Source: Ruminococcus callidus
GTDB lineage: Bacteria > Bacillota > Clostridia > Oscillospirales > Ruminococcaceae
Direction of reading: 5' to 3'
Assembly (NCBI RefSeq): GCF_020709055.1
Contig: NZ_JAJFCK010000017.1
Span: forward strand, 1 to 62,387
Length of the DNA stretch: 62,387 bases
Each line of letters starts with the position of its first letter. The stretch's first letter is position 1. Position numbers and translations under genes: made by a program. Shown here in pieces: positions 61,137 to 62,387 of the stretch. A model generated the notes under the pieces. That model made no database searches. It was not told the origin of the DNA and was given only the letters and a program-made list of their open reading frames with translations.

Positions 61137-62387
61137 TCAGTGGGAGGAATTCAGTACCTGTGCAATGTTGGTCATTGCATAGCCCAGATTGGACAGATTT
61201 CCAACGCCGGACAGATCGGTTCGGGTCGCCAGATTTTTGATAAACTTCTCGTTTGCATCGCCAAAACCCTGCGCAACGATTTCAAAACCGCTTGCCACAT
61301 ATTTCTTTTTGTCCGAAATAGCATCCCGTGCAGCATCCGATGTCCACTCACCATCTGTGAGAACGATGGTATAGGCATATTTCAGTGTTTTACGGCTTGC
61401 CTCCGCTTTCAGCATCTGATATGCATGATCCATGGGGTTGGCGCTCGTGCCGTAGCCCAAAGTATCGCCGACCTCCATCTTCCGCACCAGACTGCGGAAC
61501 TGGTTTCGGTCATTGGTCAGATCACAGATTTTCTTTTCCCGAGAGGCAAAGCCAACCATGCCGATGGAAACAGCGTCCGACGAGAACTTCTTGACAAAGT
61601 CATAGATGAAATCCTTCGCCTGATTCAAAACACTGCTCATACTGCCGGACAGATCAATGGCAATGACGATCGCACCATGAGATGGCATCTGGATTTTCTC
61701 CGGCTCAAAGGTACGATCAGCGCACTCCAGCACCTTCTGTACCCGCAGCTGCTTTCCGGACTGCTCTGCTGTGATGTTGACCGTTCCGTCCGGATTGTGG
61801 AAGTAAGTCACCGAAAACGGCTGGTTCGGGGTGATGCCCATGGTCTGATATTTGCCGATGATGGCACTCTCCTCTGGCAGCGACTCGCTCTCCCACTGGG
61901 TCAGGTAGATATCCTGTGTGTTGGAGTTCAGCCGGAACTGTTTGGTCATCGTTGCCTGCTGGGTGGCAGTGTTTCGCGGAATCATGATCTCGTTATAGAA
62001 TGTCCGATAGAGCACATCGCCCTGATTTTCCTCCCGTGCTGCGATCAGTCCCAGCGAATGGGAGATGACATCCTTGACCGTCTTATTTCCGGCGGAAATC
62101 TCAAATCCAACCTGACCGTCCAGCGAGAAGTTCTGAATGGACTGCGCAATGGAATCGGCTGTGATGGCTGCGCCAAGGGCAACTGCCTCATCCGCATTAA
62201 CACCACGCAGTGCCGGTTTTCCCTGCAGTTCCGTGATGTAGTCCTCAATCATGGTCATACGGGTAGAACCGCCCACAAGAATCACATCATCGATATCGTT
62301 CCAGGACAGCCCGGTTTCCGCAAACATGTCCTGAATCAGCTTGCCGGTGTGCTCCACCAGCGGACGGGTACGCTTCCGGAATTCGGC
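61137..62387 (-). CDS. Hsp70 (DnaK-like) protein with C-terminal vWA domain, partial
   Basis: The C-terminal 416 residues of a gene whose start lies beyond the window edge; codons read in frame up to the last base. The beginning is the last part of an Hsp70 nucleotide-binding domain with the phosphate motif ILVGGSTRM and VNADEAVALGAA. A substrate-binding-domain-like part follows (about residues 105-235), and then a vWA domain (about 240-416) with the MIDAS motif DLSGSMSS, a Thr in GDTLGYGTSA and an Asp in LTDGEW. DnaK-vWA combinations are unusual. It is the first visible gene of the GTPase/GAP1 operon. Confidence 0.8.
   Translation of the reverse strand, partial: AEFRKRTRPLVEHTGKLIQDMFAETGLSWNDIDDVILVGGSTRMTMIEDYITELQGKPALRGVNADEAVALGAAITADSIAQSIQNFSLDGQVGFEISAGNKTVKDVISHSLGLIAAREENQGDVLYRTFYNEIMIPRNTATQQATMTKQFRLNSNTQDIYLTQWESESLPEESAIIGKYQTMGITPNQPFSVTYFHNPDGTVNITAEQSGKQLRVQKVLECADRTFEPEKIQMPSHGAIVIAIDLSGSMSSVLNQAKDFIYDFVKKFSSDAVSIGMVGFASREKKICDLTNDRNQFRSLVRKMEVGDTLGYGTSANPMDHAYQMLKAEASRKTLKYAYTIVLTDGEWTSDAARDAISDKKKYVASGFEIVAQGFGDANEKFIKNLATRTDLSGVGNLSNLGYAMTNIAQVLNSSH

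Overview
The window looks like a chromosomal segment of a Gram-positive, anaerobic, fibre-degrading Ruminococcus-type Firmicute (Oscillospiraceae), possibly close to R. champanellensis. The evidence is dockerin modules on secreted hydrolases joined by Thr-rich linkers, AAAGGAGG-type ribosome binding sites, sigma-A promoters with 17-base spacers, and sporulation genes (yqfC, yqfD, a ylbJ-like gene and an alpha/beta-type SASP). Base composition looks close to balanced by eye. No transposase, integrase, tRNA, rRNA or CRISPR array was seen.

Layout. 1-172: edge of a small inverted-repeat element plus a second short repeat. 173-3914: rpoD, the yqfCD sporulation pair and a ylbJ-like membrane protein. 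4029-11605: dockerin-bearing GH5 cellulase, dCMP deaminase, trmB, a GH59-like glycosidase and a MocR regulator. 11675-14262: a Cys/Gly-rich mini-protein and a Clp ATPase without its middle domain. 14370-14531: a complete 162-bp element with terminal inverted repeats. 14545-29738 (minus strand): a sulfate-assimilation region in two transcription units. 29942-37239 (minus strand): a tetrapyrrole cluster ending in siroheme. 37553-40843: a DUF368/PopT membrane protein and metE. 41185-44209: two secreted SGNH esterases with dockerin sequence. 44305-47208: an LRR protein, an open frame split by two in-frame TAG codons, and an unknown protein. 47329-53886: a 2185-residue secreted repeat protein. 54283-55338: a phosphoesterase and a spore protein. 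55526-62387 (running off the right edge): a GAP1-like protein, a zinc-ribbon GTPase, an unknown 704-residue protein and an Hsp70-vWA protein.

How the parts work together. Sulfate enters through Sbp-CysTWA, is adenylated by CysDN and reduced by an AprAB-like reductase and a compact siroheme sulfite reductase. Siroheme for that reductase can be made entirely by the adjacent hemA-C-B-L, cobA/hemD and SirC/CbiK genes. The sulfide appears to go to a ThiS-like carrier ending in Gly-Gly-Gly-Gln, with its own E1 enzyme, JAMM protease, TusA-like protein and thioredoxin, and then to homocysteine by MetY. MetE could make methionine, and CysK makes cysteine. An Rrf2 (CymR-like) regulator sits next to cysK. 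This closely resembles the protein-thiocarboxylate methionine route known from Wolinella succinogenes, here with AprAB and a different carrier tail.

The two best candidates for a little-described system are that carrier-based sulfur operon and the Hsp70-vWA / 704-residue protein / GTPase / GAP1 operon at the right edge, which resembles GTPase-centred conflict systems predicted by comparative genomics. The open frame with two amber codons also deserves checking.
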